Assembly: GCA_001839685.1 (NCBI GenBank)
Contig: MLAK01000926.1
Span: forward strand, 121,428-185,427
Origin: Tritrichomonas foetus
Lineage: Eukaryota; Parabasalia; Tritrichomonadida; Tritrichomonadidae
Direction: 5' to 3'
Length of the DNA: 64,000 nucleotides
Shown: one piece after another, positions 30,145-41,264 of the stretch
Layout: every line of letters starts with the position of its first letter
Numbering within the stretch: the stretch's first letter is position 1
Program-made: the position numbers and the translations under genes
The notes under the pieces: model-generated
Database searches by the model: none
Told to the model about the DNA's origin: nothing
Seen by the model: the letters and a program-made list of their open reading frames with translations, nothing else

Positions 30145-30332
30145 AAAAGATTATTGAAATTCTCTATAATTGAATAATTTTCACAACTTTTTCTGTATTT
30201 TTTTAATAAAAGATTTTCAAGAAATTGTTGACTGTCCCATTGAAAATTATGACGGTTTATATTTGAAATTGAATATAAACAGGATAAATAATTGTATTCA
30301 ATTTTGTTTAACAATAAATTGCATCAAAGCGC
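30145..30332 (-). pseudogene. Coding-like remnant abutting transposon copy B
   Basis: The minus strand is open for about 60 codons (for example NFQWDSQQFLENLLLKKY) and runs into the transposon end. No ATG precedes it; a TGA closes the frame upstream. It could be the cut end of a gene that the transposon or a rearrangement removed. The family is not recognised. Confidence 0.3.
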
Positions 30333-32364
30333 AGGTAAAATGTGTTAATATCAAAAGATAGAATCATAAATCTAGATTTGTATATGATCCTACATTTTTA
30401 TTCATTATAAATCAAAGAATATTGAGATAAACACCAAAAGATGCTAGAAACACTGCTTTCTGTATTAAAATTGATTTTTAATACATCAAGCTGCTTCCCA
30501 GAGCCATGCGACGAGGTGCAATTTGGAGAAAAAGTGAAGTGATTTTCTATCATACAACAAATGTATGATACAATTTTTGATATAATTAGTTATCGTCTCT
30601 CATTTTAGAAATTTTCAATTTGAAACCATCATTGTGTTAATTCGAAATTTCGTGTGAATGAACAACTAATGAATTCACAAACATAGTGTTATTAGCACAA
30701 TTAATAAAATTTACAATTTACTCAAAAAAGTAAGAGATTGAATTCTATTGCGGTATTCATTAAAAAAATGCAAGACAGATTGATATTTAATGGCTAGCCA
30801 ACCATAATTGGTTATCTTTGAAGACATTTAATTAACAAAATAAAAGTAATTTCAACGATTTCCCAATTAAATGTTTGAATTAGTACCTATAACTACACAA
30901 AAAATATCATAAGCATGTATCTAGTTTACTGCAGTACCTTTGACATTAACAATAATTTTCAACATGACCCCTCAATTTTGTTTTTCTTGATTCTATTTTT
31001 TCTCATTCTTACTTGAAATTCATTTGATTCTCATGTATGATGATGGAAATGATACATCCTATTTGAATTAATCATATAGCTTGTTACATCATGCCAACTT
31101 CAACATGAATATGATACAGAAAGTATGCAATCCTATGCGATATTTCAAACTATTATTATTATTATTATATGAAAAGGAAATATCTAACACTACCTGAGTG
31201 AAAAGAAAATTTTATAAGGAAAAATAAGGAGATATCGCCAACAAAAGAAAAATAATTTCAATTATTTTCGATCAAAATGCTTCAATTATTGAATATAGAA
31301 AAGAAAAGTATTATTTCGAATTTTTTCCATGGTATACATTATAATTTACGCTTTCATATTTTGAATTATTATTATATTATAATTAGAAGATTATATTATT
31401 CTTGGTAAATTGAGATTCTAATTTTCTGATAAGATATTTGCACAACAGGTTTTTGAATGAATTTTCATCGTTTTTTTTTTCGATGATCAACAGAACAAGA
31501 AATATCAGTTTTGATCAAATTTTCAGGAAAATAATATTATTTATTGGATTAATCGTGAATATGGAAGTTTAAATGAGCGTTATTCTAACCAAATGTTTCA
31601 TTAGATTTTCACTGATGCAATTGTATGGCAAATATGAATAATCAAATGAAGATGCATTCCCATAATTGAAACATTACTGTGTTGACGTATTTTTTGCGGA
31701 CAAATGTATTTTAAAAGTATCTTACTCGATGTTGATCATTAATTAACGGTCAACTATATCAAAAAGTTTCACAAATTCCCTAAAAAATGTTTATTTCAGC
31801 CAAAATTGATGATTCAAAAATGCGAAATATTTGTTGATAGAATACTATATATATAACTAAACTTATCTACCTAATATCTAAGGAAAATATTAAAATCGCG
31901 GTTGACATACGTTCATTTGATTCAAACAAGTTGTGATGATCGTTTGCTTTTTTGAGAAAAAGTTGAATAGGTGATTTCAATTGAAAAAGTTCTATCATAC
32001 TGTCCGTTCATAAAGTTTTCATTCATTTCTCCTTGGGTAATTGTATCTTTCCGTGAATTCATGCCAATGGCTATTCAACGTTTTTGCTATTCAATTAATT
32101 GTTCTGAAAATAATTTAAGGAATTGCAACTTTTTCGATTAAAAAAGCTATACATCATTCAATTCCAATTAACTTAAACAAAAAGTTCCACTTCCTTTTTA
32201 TCAATAACTTTTTCCCTTCTCATTTTTTCTCAGTTAAAAATTTTTGATTGAGAATGGAAAAACTATAAAATTAAATTGAATATTTGAATGAATCTGTAAA
32301 GATCGAGGTGAAACACATTCAATTTGGAAATTTCTGTAAAAATCTTAATAAACTTATTCCCAAT
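30333..32364. other. AT-rich gene desert of about 2 kb
   Basis: No supported gene. A 33-residue ATG frame at 30441-30542 (ending EPCDEVQFGEKVK) has coding-like composition but no context. A perfect 8-bp hairpin TATCATAC/GTATGATA lies at 30548-30570. Confidence 0.45.
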
Positions 32365-33021
32365 ATGAAATCGGCCATTGCAACTCAAAGGGTGAAATTT
32401 TCTCAAGAAGAAGACACAAAGCTAAAGGAGCTAGTGAAAAAGCATGGACAGAATTGGAAATTAATATCATCGTGTATGGAATCTCGTACACCTCGGCAAT
32501 GTCGTACAAGATATCAAAATTACCTCACACCAGGTTATTTCAATGGTGAATGGACGAAAGAAGAGGATCAACTCCTTTATGATAAATATTGTATATATGG
32601 ATCACATTGGAAAGAAATTAAAAAGTTCTTTCCTTCAAGAACAGCAAATGCTATAAAAAATAGATGGAATTATTATATATCAAAGAGCGGATTTTCCAAT
32701 TCTTCAGCTTCAAGCTTAAATAATAATGATAATTCATATAACATGAATATTAATCCAACAAGTACACAACAACAACAGACTATCCATTACCAATCAAGTA
32801 TTATTCAACCTCAACAGTTCACTTATGATCAACAAATGCAAAATTACAACAACCAAAACAACATAAATTTCCAGCAACAAAATCATCAACGACAAAATTT
32901 TTTTATATCTTCAAATTTTAATGCGCATGCTTTTGTCGCATCAAATTGTGCACCTCAGCAAGTTGTTACACCACCAACATATTATCAGTATGTTCCAACA
33001 AGTGGCAATTTTGTTATTTAA
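32365..33021 (+). CDS. R2R3-type Myb DNA-binding protein
   Basis: A predicted 218-residue nuclear factor. Myb repeat one (residues ~8-57) is RVKFSQEEDTKLKELVKKHG, then NWKLISSCMESRTPRQCRTRY. Repeat two is EWTKEEDQLLYDKYCIYGSH, then WKEIKKFFPSRTANAIKNRW. Both recognition helices are canonical. The C-terminal half is Gln/Asn-rich and unstructured. It is a stronger match to classic Myb than the protein at 9291-9965. The open frame begins at TTG 32284; the first in-frame ATG is 32365, which places the DNA-binding domain at the start, as is usual for trichomonad Mybs. Confidence 0.92.
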   Translation: MKSAIATQRVKFSQEEDTKLKELVKKHGQNWKLISSCMESRTPRQCRTRYQNYLTPGYFNGEWTKEEDQLLYDKYCIYGSHWKEIKKFFPSRTANAIKNRWNYYISKSGFSNSSASSLNNNDNSYNMNINPTSTQQQQTIHYQSSIIQPQQFTYDQQMQNYNNQNNINFQQQNHQRQNFFISSNFNAHAFVASNCAPQQVVTPPTYYQYVPTSGNFVI

Positions 33022-33232
33022 ATTGCATTTTTTTATTTTATGTGAATAAAAATGTGTTTTGTTTTGATTTTGCTATTTAAATTTTTTTTTTCAATTTGCT
33101 TTTTACAATTTTATAGTTTTGCTGAGCTTAATTGCTTTCTAAATATCTGATTAAAGAATATGACAACAGAAAAAACATAAATAATTAATAAAACATATTA
33201 CATATAAGTTTTTAAATATATATTTTCTATTT

Positions 33233-34546
33233 CTAATCTGTATGAAGTATTGTTTCATCGGTTTTGAATAACCCTGCTTCATTAATGATTGCCGTCCAGA
33301 TTAATAAAATAGGGACAAAGATGAGATTTGACCAATAGAAGCTGTATGATGCAGTTTTCATTCCTGTTCCAGCATTAATAGTTAATACATATCCAATCAA
33401 AGCTGATGGAAGTGAGTGAATTAACAAAATGATTTGTGATTCAACTTTATCAATATTGAGAATCCAACACCACAAAGCTGCAATAATAGGCGAAATAATA
33501 AATCTTAAGAACATATTAAAAATAACAGGGAGCCATGGACATCCTTTGAAAGGATGTTCCCACATAAAGATGCCGATGGAAAAGAGTCCACATGCCATTA
33601 CGGCTTTTTCAAGATTAAGTGCTGTAGTGTCAACAAACACAGGCATTTCCCATTTTGTCGCACTCCAAATAATACCAACGATAATGAAAACATTATTAGG
33701 TGTAACAACAGACCAGAAAATAGCTTTCAATTTTGAATATGTTTTCTCCTCAGATATGGATTCGTCAGTATCCTCATTTTCTTCATGATTGCTTACATTA
33801 TTTTCAATAACAACATGAACATCATCTTCATGAATGTTGTTGTTATTTTTTGGTGTGTTATCTCCAATATTATTATCAATATTAGAGTCAAGTGTCGGGC
33901 TATTGGCTTCTCGATTATTATTTTCATCTGATGATGAATGATTATTTGATACTGTTGACGGATTGCCATCTTTTTCAATTTGGTGTTGATGAGAATCACC
34001 AATGTGATGAATTGTACCTGTTCCTCTTTCAATTCCATCTTCAAGCTCTTCTTCTTCTTCCATGTAATTTTCTTCTAACTCACCTTTACTATGAGGCAAA
34101 ATAAATAGAGTATGAATAGGTACAAGAAGAAAACTAGTAACTATGTTGGTCATAACAGGTATGTGAAGGTACACATCACCGAAAACTGCTCTTACGAGTG
34201 AGTAACCAATGATAACATTATTAGTGTAGCAATTCGAAAATAAACTTTCTAAATACTTCGCTTTTTTATTTTTGAATGGAAAGGCAAAAACAATAATTGC
34301 TAAAATGATATGTAATGTTAGTTGAATTAGTAATTCAATAATAAATGGTGACCAGCTGTCATAAGTTAACTTTTGCTTACCGATTTGTCGAAAGAACATT
34401 CCGGGGAAACAAATTACATAAAAGATTTTTCTGATAATTGAGGCATCTTCGAGTCCAAACATTTTTTGGATTAATCCCACACAGCCCATACCCATGATAA
34501 CGTATGATGCCATGCATACTTGAAATACTCCGATATAACTCAGCAT
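33233..34546 (-). CDS. Auxin-efflux-carrier-like membrane transporter (AEC/PIN-like)
   Basis: A predicted 437-residue transporter of the AEC (PIN/PILS) superfamily. About five N-terminal membrane segments, among them IRKIFYVICFPGMFF and IIELLIQLTLHIILAIIVFA, are followed by a long acidic, His/Asn/Ser-rich cytosolic loop (residues ~160-270). About five C-terminal segments follow, including NNVFIIVGIIWSATKW, LFSIGIFMWEHP and LIHSLPSALIGYVLTINAG. This 5+loop+5 layout is that of AEC proteins. The substrate is unknown; other protist members are unstudied. Confidence 0.8.
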   Translation of the reverse strand: MLSYIGVFQVCMASYVIMGMGCVGLIQKMFGLEDASIIRKIFYVICFPGMFFRQIGKQKLTYDSWSPFIIELLIQLTLHIILAIIVFAFPFKNKKAKYLESLFSNCYTNNVIIGYSLVRAVFGDVYLHIPVMTNIVTSFLLVPIHTLFILPHSKGELEENYMEEEEELEDGIERGTGTIHHIGDSHQHQIEKDGNPSTVSNNHSSSDENNNREANSPTLDSNIDNNIGDNTPKNNNNIHEDDVHVVIENNVSNHEENEDTDESISEEKTYSKLKAIFWSVVTPNNVFIIVGIIWSATKWEMPVFVDTTALNLEKAVMACGLFSIGIFMWEHPFKGCPWLPVIFNMFLRFIISPIIAALWCWILNIDKVESQIILLIHSLPSALIGYVLTINAGTGMKTASYSFYWSNLIFVPILLIWTAIINEAGLFKTDETILHTD

Positions 34547-35126
34547 AAAAGCTTTTGAATGATGTAATATTTGATATTCTATTTATGAATTCAAATTTGA
34601 AAACTGACGATATATTATCGTCTACTATTGAAAAAGTTATTATTTTTATCCCCGGTTATGATTCGTACAGTCATTCTGATCGAAATACTCTTTATTCGAG
34701 TTATATGATACCAATTGTATTTTTCTTAAGGCTTCAGAACAGTGATTTTTAGATGCAACTCCCGAATCAAAATTTAATGCTTCATAATGAAGAAAAATAA
34801 TAAAATTCTAATAAAACATTGTGTAGTTGTATTATAAATAAGTATGATAAGAAAAAACCAAATTTTATTAATTCTAGCTTTATCTATTTTTAATTTCCTT
34901 CATAATTAAGAGCTTTCATGAACTTTAAATTGGATAAAGTACTTCAAATATAATATGATTGTAAAAAATATTTTTTAATCAAATACAATAGCCGTATGTA
35001 ATGAGATATTATAACAATTACATAATGAAGTTGTATCACTATATTGGTCAAAAAAATTACCTCTAAATTCACCATTTTTCTTGCACGTTTTTTTCTGCAG
35101 AAAAAATTTTGTGAGAAGCAAAGATA
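34547..35126. other. Divergent intergenic region
   Basis: A 580-bp AT-rich region between the transporter and the 1921-residue protein gene. The 65-codon frame at 34555 begins at TTG and is not supported. Confidence 0.45.
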
Positions 35127-38100
35127 ATGGATGATCAGGTGAATTCTAATACAAGTCGTCTCGAAGAACAGCTCAATGAATCACTTGAATCACTTCGTAC
35201 ATATGCTGAAAATCGCGTTCTTCATTTCGACAATAACGATTTTGTTAATTATTCCAGAAATTTCCCAAAAATTCCCACCAAAGCAGATCTCGATAAACAG
35301 CGAATCGAATTCCAAAAGGAATTCACAGAATACAATCCACTTTTCAAGCCGAATTTTTTTGTCCAAAAGTCAATTCTTACAAAGAAGCATATTATTTCTA
35401 ATCTTTCAAATTTTCTTTCAGATTTCTATCGAAAAGAAGTCAAACACCTCAGAGATATTGAAAAAATCATCACCAACAGAATTCAAAATGTTGACGACAT
35501 TTCATCATTTATGGATCAATATACATTATTTATGAAAACAAACACAGCTAAGATTAATCAATGCCAGACATCACTTAGCAGATTATCCATTCCATATGAG
35601 CCAATAAAAGCCGATATGCTTTACTATTTCCAAAAGTCACTGTTAACAGAAAGACTTAAATTCCCATTGAATTTCTTAATGAATTCATTTCGAAATTATT
35701 CGATTTTTTACAGAAATCAAATTCTTGAAAAGTTAACAGAAAGAATTAAAAGCGATATTGCTTCTTCTCAAATTCCATCATTACCAAAAACTCAAGATTT
35801 GCTAGAAAGTGAAATCAAAAGAATTTCCAAAATTTGCGAAATTCCCTTTGATCTCGATTCTTATAATGGACAAGAATTTTTCTACCATTGTGAAAAAGCA
35901 TTCACAGACATATTTTTAGCACCATTTCCAATTGATTATTTCGATTTAACAAAAGTTGAAATTCCAAAATCAGATGATTTAATTGACAATATAAACAAAT
36001 CAATAATTGAGATAACTACCATTGATAATGGTCTAATGGATTCGTTAAAGAACATAATGACAGGTAAACATGATGAAATGATGAAATTATATTTAGAAGA
36101 ATCATTTAAATTTAATATCGATAAAACAGTAAATAGAGACCAATTTGTTGCATTCATGAAACTTCGGTATATCGGCATAAGGAAATTATTACTAAAAATA
36201 TATAATAATTCAATTCAATTCATCAAATTAAAATGTAAATTAACAAAAAGTGAATTTACTAGTGACAAAGTAACAAAATACTTCCAAATCAATGTTAGAC
36301 AAATTTTTTCATTTGCTTCAAAATCAATTAATAAACTTTTTGGCGAAATTGATAGAGATGCAGTTCTTGAATCAATCTTTTTTTATGAAAACCGATTTGA
36401 AGAAAGCAAAGAAAATTTAATAAATGCGCTTTTAGCCGTTTCTGACCATGTTAATTCAAAACAACATGATTTAATCATTAATGAAGTAATTGAATTAATA
36501 GACAAAAGGCCAAATTTACTCTATGACTCATTAAAATCTTTCGATCGACAATTTGAAGTAAATATTTCATTAATGGAAAATATTGGAAAGTCTTTATGGC
36601 TTTTAATTAATCTTCAAACTTGGTTTGAACAAATTATTACAACGCCTAGAAAGTATTCGGATATTTATTTGTTTGCGAAAGAATCTGTACCTATTTCTAG
36701 GTTTGAAGTCTTCTCGAGTTTCTCACTAATTATGAAATTCTATCGTAAAGCTCCTTTTATTGCAAAAGAAATGTGTTATTCTTTAGCAATTAATCCAATT
36801 AGATATTCTCTTTATATGGAGAATTCTTTATGGGAATCATTAATTGAAAGCATTCAATATTTTGCTGTAAGATCACCTCCTCCCTTTGAAATGAGTTCAA
36901 TTCCTAATGTTTCAAAAGACATTTCTCACTTATTTGAAGATAAAATCTTTAATAAATTCGATGAAATTGAAAAATCTTTTGAAACCTTAAATAATGAACA
37001 ACAACAAGCATTCACATTGAATTTCATTCGACTTCAAAAATGTTTTAGGAAATTGAGAAAAATTTATTTTACACAATATCAACTTATTCCTATTTATAAC
37101 CAACAATTGAATACTTCTTATAAATTACCAAATTATGATGTACCACAACTAACAATAGAATTTTTTTTGAATCCAGATATTGAAAAATTCGAAAAACTTT
37201 ATCAACAACAAAAGCAAATGACAAAATTGTTAAAATTAGCGGTTCGATTTAATAATTTCCAGAGTGATTCAATTTTCATACGAAATCATTTCGATTTAAA
37301 TCAAAATGCCAACCCAACTGATTTTTCTGTGCTTTTTTATAATGAAATCGTTCAAAATCATCTTATTGAATATTCTGCTCATATTTTGTTTTATTTTCCC
37401 TTCGAATTTTGTAAAGATAAACCATTATGTGATTTATCACAAATAAATGAAAATGAAATAGATGAAGTTCACAGGTTTTATTCAAAATATTCATATTTGT
37501 ATGAAATTGCAATTATGTCACAAATAGAAAATATGTTCTTTAATTACAATCCTGTTAAAAAATATTTTAATACGGATTCTCAATTTTTTAATTCACAAAC
37601 AAACAAGATTTCTCCTTTTGCTATTCCAAATTTAACTGAATGCCTTCATTTACCTGAATCTATTTTGAAAAATGCTCATACTCTAGTTTCTCATCGTTTA
37701 AGAATTTGTAATATACTTCGTTATGAATCTTCAATTCCGATTGATAAAACTCATTTATTTTTAGCTTCAGCGAGTGGAAAATTGACATGGGAAGGGAATC
37801 TTTTGGAGCATTTACAATTAGAAATAGAAAACCATCCCTTGATTGATCCAGTTTCAGCATTTGAGAATTTTGATTGTTTATTATTTTATCGCTTTAATTT
37901 AGTTATCCTGGCAACTATCATGCATTTTGTAATTAATGGTGAAAAAGATGATTTAATTGAATCTACCAAAGAAATCTGGCTTAAAATCCATACAGAAAAA
38001 GAATCAAAATGTTTCAAATTTTCAAAAGAATGTTATTTACCAGAATGGATGGATTTATTTATGAATAATGTTTTTAACAAAGCAAGACAAGAAATAATGA

Positions 38101-40892
38101 ATCAATTTACAATATTTGATAATTTATTGGCCGAAAAACTTTTACAAGAACCAAATCTTCGTTCAATTGATATCATTCAAACCGAATTTTTGAATATTTT
38201 AATGAAATATGCATTTTCTAAATTGAATCGAAAAGGACCCCTTTCAAGTTTTTCTGTAGAAAAATCAATCTGTGAGATTAATCAATCATCTTTAATTACT
38301 CATGGGTCAGATGAGTTTTCTTCAGAAGAATTCAACAAGTTAGTCATTCAAAAACAAATAGATGAAATTAAATCTATGAGAGAAAATCTTGAAAATCACT
38401 TCAATAATTCAAATTTCAGTGTTTCTGTGTTAAAACCAGATTTTTATAATGATAAAAAAGTGATTATGAAACCACAAATGTTTAATCCAACTCCCCACGA
38501 TAATCAAAAACAAATTAACACAGAAGTGAAATATAGGATCCTTAAAATCATAACTAAAATTCGAGAAGCAACACGACAACCAAATTTAACTAAGGATGTA
38601 TTGGTTGAAGCCCTTAAAAAAATATCACCAGCAATTTCTTTGGATGTTCCTTCTTATTCTATTTTATATGAACGTAAAAAGCCAATCAGTGCCAAACTTC
38701 AAACTGACATTGAACGATTATGTAACACTTATAAGAATTACATTCGAAATTCAATTATTGAAATGAGTTCGATTCAAGAATCTATTAAACTTTTGAATCT
38801 TTTTGATAAGACTGTTCAAAACGAATTTTCTTCTGTACTTGACGTGACAGTTTCTGCACAAATGAATGATAAGATCATGGTATTAAATGAATTAAATGAT
38901 GAACTTGATCGAAAAATTATACAAACCAAAAAAGAAGATGAAGAAATAGCCAATTCAATAAAAAATGAATATGAAGAACTTCTAACTGACTTAGACATGA
39001 TTGTGGTGAAAGAAAGACAAAAATATCAAGAATATCACGACAGTCTTTATGGAAATGTGACAAAAACAATCCAAAGACAGATTCCAGACGAAACCAAGTT
39101 AAATTCTCTCACAAGAACATTAAAAACAACCGCTAAAAACCAAAATGAAAATGAAGAAAACACAACAACAGAATCAAAAGAAGATGAAGCCACAATAAAT
39201 AAGAATCAAACAGAAACAGAAAACAGAGCAAAACTCGATCCAAATGTAATTGAACAACTCAGTCCGATTAAAGAGAATGACTTCAACAAAAATCAAGAAA
39301 TCAAAGAATCACATAATTTAAATACAAACAATCAAAATAACATCTTAAATGAATCAAATGAAAAGGAAAAGGAAAGTGAAAATGAAAACAATAATGAAAA
39401 TGAAAACAATAATGAAAATGAAAACAATAATGAAAATGAAAACAATAACGAAAATGAAAACAATATAGAAAATAAAAATAATAATGAAAATAAAAACAAC
39501 AATAAAATTGAAAATGAGATTGAAAGTGAAAACAATAATGAATATAAAAACATTAATAAAAATGAAAACGATATTGAAAATGAAAACAATTTTGAAAATG
39601 AAAATAAAAACAATCATGAAAAGGAAGATGAACAAAATAATCCAAATCGAATACGATTTTCCATCAGTGCACGAGGAAGTTGCACTCCTGTTGTCAAAAG
39701 CCGTCCACCAAGCAGTTCTGCACACCTAATTGTCAGTGTCGCTCCACCACCACCACCACCACCACTATCCCCTCCTTTTGGACAACGACCAATCCACCAG
39801 GATCCTTTAAAACGTCGAAATGTTCACCAATCGATCATGACACAATATTTGAAACCGACAAAAGTTGAAAAAGCAAATTTAGAAATCCAAAAATCAAAGA
39901 AAGAAATCTTAAAAATCCGAGTCCTTCATTGTCTGAATGATTTGGCAATGAAAAAATATTTTAATGCAAAAATTGCAAACGTTTCACAAGAGTGTAAAGA
40001 AGTAAATACAATGATGTGGAATGCAAAACGGAATTTTGATGATGATGTCAGGTCAATGACTACCAAGATTGAGGAGGGCTATACTGAGCTTACAAATTAC
40101 GAAAATGAGATTGAACAGATTAAACAAAAACTCGAAAAAAGAAGGCAAGAAACCGTCCAGCTTTCTCACTGGAAAGAAATGAATTTACAAATGGGTGATT
40201 CAATTCAAGAACAGTTGAAAGATTTTACATCAAATCATGATTTCGATGTTGATGTTTTTGCACTGATCAGGAAAATTGAAGAAGCACAAGTAGAATTAGA
40301 TGACTTAATTATGGAAACAGAAGCAATGGAAGACGAATTTGATCATGAAATTCGAGAGCCCATGGCTGCAATTGATTACTACAAACGACAAATCGCTCGA
40401 ACAAAAGTTCAAAAGGCTGAACTTGTTCAAACAATGAAAGAAAATTTAAATTCTACTTTGAACGCAACATTAAACACAACTTCAGAACAAAATGAATTAC
40501 AAAATGATGATCAAATAGCAATTCAAGTAAATGACAATGCAGAGACTCAAAACGAAGAAAGTAATGAAGTTGAAGGAGAAATAACTGTTCCTAATATTTC
40601 ATTAATTCAAATTGAGAAACTTAAAGAGCAATACAATAAATATAAAGAGTATGTAAAGATGAATTCTGAACTCGTTGAGAAAAATAATGAATTAATGGCA
40701 AGAATTATGGAGCTTGAAGCTCAAAAAGCAACTTTGAAGCCTGAAGTGATCCAATCAATCGAACAACTCACAACTGAACCACAAATGATGATGCAGCCAA
40801 TGGGTAAACCTGTGAACATGACAAATACCAAGAAAATCGTGAAGCCTGTTGTTACACCAAGAAGACAGCCGGTTAGAGCATCAGCCAAATAA
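35127..40892 (+). CDS. Giant coiled-coil protein (1921 aa), probably cytoskeletal
   Basis: A 1921-residue protein with no named catalytic domain. Residues 1-1280 are mostly helical and divergent. Residues ~1410-1500 are a low-complexity stretch of NENN-type repeats encoded by an 18-bp DNA repeat. Then comes a Pro run (PPPPPPP), followed by ~300 residues of strong coiled coil (YTELTNYENEIEQIKQKLEK and similar). The end is basic (PVVTPRRQPVRASAK). Size and layout suggest an axonemal or cytoskeletal structural protein. From memory, the N-terminus weakly recalls the DUF4549 region of CCDC162-like ciliary proteins; I hold this at low confidence. The ATG at 35127 is first in frame; the stop overlaps TAAA. 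Confidence 0.8.
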   Translation: MDDQVNSNTSRLEEQLNESLESLRTYAENRVLHFDNNDFVNYSRNFPKIPTKADLDKQRIEFQKEFTEYNPLFKPNFFVQKSILTKKHIISNLSNFLSDFYRKEVKHLRDIEKIITNRIQNVDDISSFMDQYTLFMKTNTAKINQCQTSLSRLSIPYEPIKADMLYYFQKSLLTERLKFPLNFLMNSFRNYSIFYRNQILEKLTERIKSDIASSQIPSLPKTQDLLESEIKRISKICEIPFDLDSYNGQEFFYHCEKAFTDIFLAPFPIDYFDLTKVEIPKSDDLIDNINKSIIEITTIDNGLMDSLKNIMTGKHDEMMKLYLEESFKFNIDKTVNRDQFVAFMKLRYIGIRKLLLKIYNNSIQFIKLKCKLTKSEFTSDKVTKYFQINVRQIFSFASKSINKLFGEIDRDAVLESIFFYENRFEESKENLINALLAVSDHVNSKQHDLIINEVIELIDKRPNLLYDSLKSFDRQFEVNISLMENIGKSLWLLINLQTWFEQIITTPRKYSDIYLFAKESVPISRFEVFSSFSLIMKFYRKAPFIAKEMCYSLAINPIRYSLYMENSLWESLIESIQYFAVRSPPPFEMSSIPNVSKDISHLFEDKIFNKFDEIEKSFETLNNEQQQAFTLNFIRLQKCFRKLRKIYFTQYQLIPIYNQQLNTSYKLPNYDVPQLTIEFFLNPDIEKFEKLYQQQKQMTKLLKLAVRFNNFQSDSIFIRNHFDLNQNANPTDFSVLFYNEIVQNHLIEYSAHILFYFPFEFCKDKPLCDLSQINENEIDEVHRFYSKYSYLYEIAIMSQIENMFFNYNPVKKYFNTDSQFFNSQTNKISPFAIPNLTECLHLPESILKNAHTLVSHRLRICNILRYESSIPIDKTHLFLASASGKLTWEGNLLEHLQLEIENHPLIDPVSAFENFDCLLFYRFNLVILATIMHFVINGEKDDLIESTKEIWLKIHTEKESKCFKFSKECYLPEWMDLFMNNVFNKARQEIMNQFTIFDNLLAEKLLQEPNLRSIDIIQTEFLNILMKYAFSKLNRKGPLSSFSVEKSICEINQSSLITHGSDEFSSEEFNKLVIQKQIDEIKSMRENLENHFNNSNFSVSVLKPDFYNDKKVIMKPQMFNPTPHDNQKQINTEVKYRILKIITKIREATRQPNLTKDVLVEALKKISPAISLDVPSYSILYERKKPISAKLQTDIERLCNTYKNYIRNSIIEMSSIQESIKLLNLFDKTVQNEFSSVLDVTVSAQMNDKIMVLNELNDELDRKIIQTKKEDEEIANSIKNEYEELLTDLDMIVVKERQKYQEYHDSLYGNVTKTIQRQIPDETKLNSLTRTLKTTAKNQNENEENTTTESKEDEATINKNQTETENRAKLDPNVIEQLSPIKENDFNKNQEIKESHNLNTNNQNNILNESNEKEKESENENNNENENNNENENNNENENNNENENNIENKNNNENKNNNKIENEIESENNNEYKNINKNENDIENENNFENENKNNHEKEDEQNNPNRIRFSISARGSCTPVVKSRPPSSSAHLIVSVAPPPPPPPLSPPFGQRPIHQDPLKRRNVHQSIMTQYLKPTKVEKANLEIQKSKKEILKIRVLHCLNDLAMKKYFNAKIANVSQECKEVNTMMWNAKRNFDDDVRSMTTKIEEGYTELTNYENEIEQIKQKLEKRRQETVQLSHWKEMNLQMGDSIQEQLKDFTSNHDFDVDVFALIRKIEEAQVELDDLIMETEAMEDEFDHEIREPMAAIDYYKRQIARTKVQKAELVQTMKENLNSTLNATLNTTSEQNELQNDDQIAIQVNDNAETQNEESNEVEGEITVPNISLIQIEKLKEQYNKYKEYVKMNSELVEKNNELMARIMELEAQKATLKPEVIQSIEQLTTEPQMMMQPMGKPVNMTNTKKIVKPVVTPRRQPVRASAK
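39350..39630 (+). repeat. Coding 18-bp repeat (Glu/Asn low complexity)
   Basis: An 18-bp unit GAAAATGAAAACAATAAT occurs about five times almost perfectly (39377-39466) and continues in degraded form to ~39620. It encodes (ENENNN)n inside the 1921-residue protein. Perfect units next to degraded ones indicate recent expansion. Confidence 0.85.
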
Positions 40893-41264
40893 ATTATTGA
40901 AAATTAGAAAGTATAGAATCTATTCAATAGATAAGTTAGGAAATAGAGAGTCCTAAATGCGCGATTTTTTATTTATTTATTTGTAAATTATTGATAAATA
41001 TATATTATAATGATTTTTTTCAATTTATATCATATAAAATTTTGTGTTTTTTTATACATCAACCAATATTGCATATATGTTATGTTTAATTTCGTTTTGT
41101 TAAATAATACGAATGAAGTATATTTTTTTATTCAAATTATCTCTCAGTATCCATATATAATATTCCAAAAATACATATTAATTAGTGAGATATTAGCCAA
41201 ATATTGCTCATTACATTGGTGGCGGTTAATCATTAAAATAAGGTCAAATTATAAATTTCGCAAG
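40893..41264. other. Intergenic stretch with a palindromic 3' motif
   Basis: No gene. The 20-bp sequence ATAGAATCTATTCAATAGAT at 40913-40932 recurs at 59373-59392, each time just after a stop codon. Confidence 0.5.

Noticed and set aside
34555..34752. 65-residue frame opposite the transporter start
   Set aside because: Starts at TTG and lies in a divergent promoter region.
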